Source of the DNA: an uncultured Methanofollis sp.
GTDB lineage: Archaea > Halobacteriota > Methanomicrobia > Methanomicrobiales > Methanofollaceae
Length of the DNA stretch: 6,919 nt
Direction: 5' to 3'
NCBI RefSeq assembly: GCF_937919355.1
Contig: NZ_CALFSA010000180.1
Location: forward strand, 1 to 6,919
Positions within the stretch are counted from its first letter, which is position 1. Each line of letters starts with the position of its first letter. Below, piece by piece: positions 6,138 to 6,919 of this stretch. The position numbers and the translations under genes are program-made. The notes beneath the pieces were generated by a model. That model saw nothing but the letters and a program-made list of their open reading frames with translations. It was not told where the DNA came from and did no database searches.

Positions 6138-6655
6138 CTGAGGTCAGGTTTCTTGAGGAACGGAAGGTCGTCCTCGACCTTGCAGGCGTGAATGACCGGG
6201 AGGTGCTGGACATCGGCGCCGGCCCTCTCGCTCTCATCGCCGCAAAGGAGTACGACTGTTATGTCACGTCCGTCGACATCGACGGAGAGAAGATCGGGGA
6301 GTGGGAGAAAGAGGCGGAGCGCGAGGGCGTCGCCGAGAAGATCAGTTTCGAGGAGGCCGACGCGACCGACCTCCCGTACTGCAAGGACGCCTTCGATATC
6401 GGCATCTGTTTCGGTGCCCTCCACCATCTCCCTGTGGAGAAACGGGAGCAGGCACTCTCAGAACTGGCGCGGGTCTCATACGAGAAGTTCGTCGTTGCCG
6501 AGTTCACAAAGGAGGGCTTTGCCGAACTCCACGGCGGGGAAGACTTTGTCCCCGTCGATCTCGCCCGCCTTGAAGGCGCCCTGAAGGTTATGGGTGCCCT
6601 GACTGTCCGTCCCCTCGGGAAACTGAACGTCTATATTGTCGAGAAGGGGAACTGA
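6134..6655 (+). CDS. Small class I SAM-dependent methyltransferase, substrate unknown
   Basis: This 173-residue protein has the core of a class I (Methyltransf_11-like) methyltransferase and little else. Motif I is VLDIGAGPLALIAA (24-37), with the glycine-rich SAM loop. The acidic residue after strand 2 is in SVDID (46-50), ADATDLPY (75-82) is the adenine-contact region, and ICFGALHHLP (91-100) follows strand 4. There is no signal peptide, membrane segment or RNA-binding domain. The start overlaps the stop of the upstream gene in an ATGA arrangement, and GAGGG (6125-6129) gives a ribosome binding site, so it is probably translated with the Nfn genes. It ends the operon, with T-tracts downstream. 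The substrate cannot be read from the sequence. The HHLP element is common in small-molecule methyltransferases of the UbiE type but is not decisive, and an RNA or protein substrate remains possible. Confidence 0.82.
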   Translation: MTEVRFLEERKVVLDLAGVNDREVLDIGAGPLALIAAKEYDCYVTSVDIDGEKIGEWEKEAEREGVAEKISFEEADATDLPYCKDAFDIGICFGALHHLPVEKREQALSELARVSYEKFVVAEFTKEGFAELHGGEDFVPVDLARLEGALKVMGALTVRPLGKLNVYIVEKGN

Positions 6656-6660
6656 CCTCT

Positions 6661-6689
6661 CCTCTTCTTCGGGGATGAGGGCTTTTTTT
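6661..6689 (+). terminator. Putative terminator of the plus-strand operon
   Basis: Just after the methyltransferase stop, a weak CCTC/GAGG stem (6661-6664 with 6677-6680) precedes a run of seven T (6683-6689). Archaeal termination depends mainly on T-rich coding-strand tracts, so the T run is the main argument; the stem may be incidental. Confidence 0.55.
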
Positions 6690-6791
6690 CGGCTCTGAGA
6701 TATTTCTGTCTGCCCTGTTTTCCGGTTCTCCCATTGCCTTTTGATTGACGGGGCAGAACCTTTGTCCAGAAGATGCAGTGGTGTACCTCGG
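6690..6791. other. Convergent intergenic spacer
   Basis: About 100 bases lie between the two terminator candidates of the convergent genes. The stretch is less GC-rich than the genes on either side. I find no reading frame, tRNA, repeat or clear promoter in it. Confidence 0.5.
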
Positions 6792-6811
6792 AAAAAAAAG
6801 TTTTGTTTTTT
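6792..6811 (-). terminator. Putative terminator of the minus-strand gene, possibly bidirectional
   Basis: Eight A in the plus strand (6792-6799) are a run of eight T for transcripts of the minus-strand gene, beginning about ten bases past its TAA. The adjacent TTTTGTTTTTT (6801-6811) is a T tract for plus-strand transcripts. The two halves can also pair as an A/U hairpin. The arrangement would stop transcription from both sides. Confidence 0.55.
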
Positions 6812-6919
6812 ATCTCCTCTTCCAGAGGATGACTGCGGCGATGATGATGATCGCCGCCGCCGCTCCGAGTACGAGTGTGGTTGGGAATGTCTGCGGTGTC
6901 TCCTTTGGCGGTGCTGTCG
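6810..6919 (-). CDS. C-terminal end of a membrane-anchored surface or secreted protein (partial)
   Basis: Only the last 35 codons and the TAA stop (6812-6810) are in the window; the rest lies beyond the right edge. Read on the minus strand, the end consists of a Pro/Thr-rich linker (TAPPKETPQTFPTT), one hydrophobic segment of about 17 residues (LVLGAAAAIIIIAAVIL), and a short basic end (WKRR). This linker-membrane-basic pattern is usual for archaeal extracytoplasmic proteins held by a C-terminal anchor, such as S-layer or secreted binding proteins, with the linker outside and the basic end in the cytoplasm. No PGF motif of the archaeosortase signal is visible ahead of the membrane segment. 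The main domain, and so the function, cannot be seen. The frame choice is supported by the coherent hydrophobic stretch, the stop and the T-tract that follows it. Confidence 0.72.
   Translation of the reverse strand, partial: TAPPKETPQTFPTTLVLGAAAAIIIIAAVILWKRR

Noticed and set aside
6839..6860. Triplet repeat of ATG/GCC type that looks like a microsatellite
   Set aside because: On the minus strand it encodes consecutive Ala and Ile residues of a membrane helix, so it reflects protein composition.

Overview
The window looks like chromosome from a GC-rich methanogenic archaeon, most likely of the Methanomicrobiales (Methanofollis/Methanoculleus-like). The grounds are an archaeal-type RNase P RNA, the archaea-specific archaeosine tRNA-modification pair TgtA and ArcS, archaeal TATA-like boxes with a leaderless start, T-tract terminators, and a strong G/C bias in third codon positions. 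The genus is inferred, not shown.

Layout. Positions 1 to about 233 hold most of the RNase P RNA gene on the minus strand, with its 3' end beyond the left edge. A very short divergent promoter region (about 234-267) separates it from a compact run of six plus-strand genes: an AMMECR1-domain protein (268-834), tgtA (835-2292), arcS (2276-3934), an NfnA/SudB-type flavoprotein (TTG start, 3952-4800), an NfnB/SudA/GltA-type iron-sulfur flavoprotein (4800-6137) and a small SAM-dependent methyltransferase (6134-6655). The genes abut, overlap by 1-17 bases or are 17 bases apart, and most have a visible Shine-Dalgarno sequence, so they probably form one operon or two closely linked ones. A 154-base convergent spacer with T-tracts on both strands follows. 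The right edge holds the C-terminal membrane anchor of a minus-strand surface or secreted protein (6810-6919).

How the genes fit together. TgtA swaps guanine-15 of archaeal tRNAs for preQ0, and ArcS acts next on the way to archaeosine. This TgtA stops before the C-terminal PUA domain found in full-length homologues, while ArcS keeps one and is translationally coupled to TgtA. The NfnA/NfnB pair should form a flavin-based, probably electron-bifurcating, NAD(P)H:ferredoxin oxidoreductase (also called sulfide dehydrogenase). Whether the redox pair, the AMMECR1 protein and the methyltransferase are functionally tied to tRNA modification is not shown by the sequence.

An annotation trap lies at the left edge. 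An open frame starting at 109 would give the AMMECR1 protein 53 extra residues, including an apparent hydrophobic segment, but those bases are the antisense of RNase P RNA. I see no tRNA gene, CRISPR array, insertion sequence or phage gene. No clearly undescribed system is evident.
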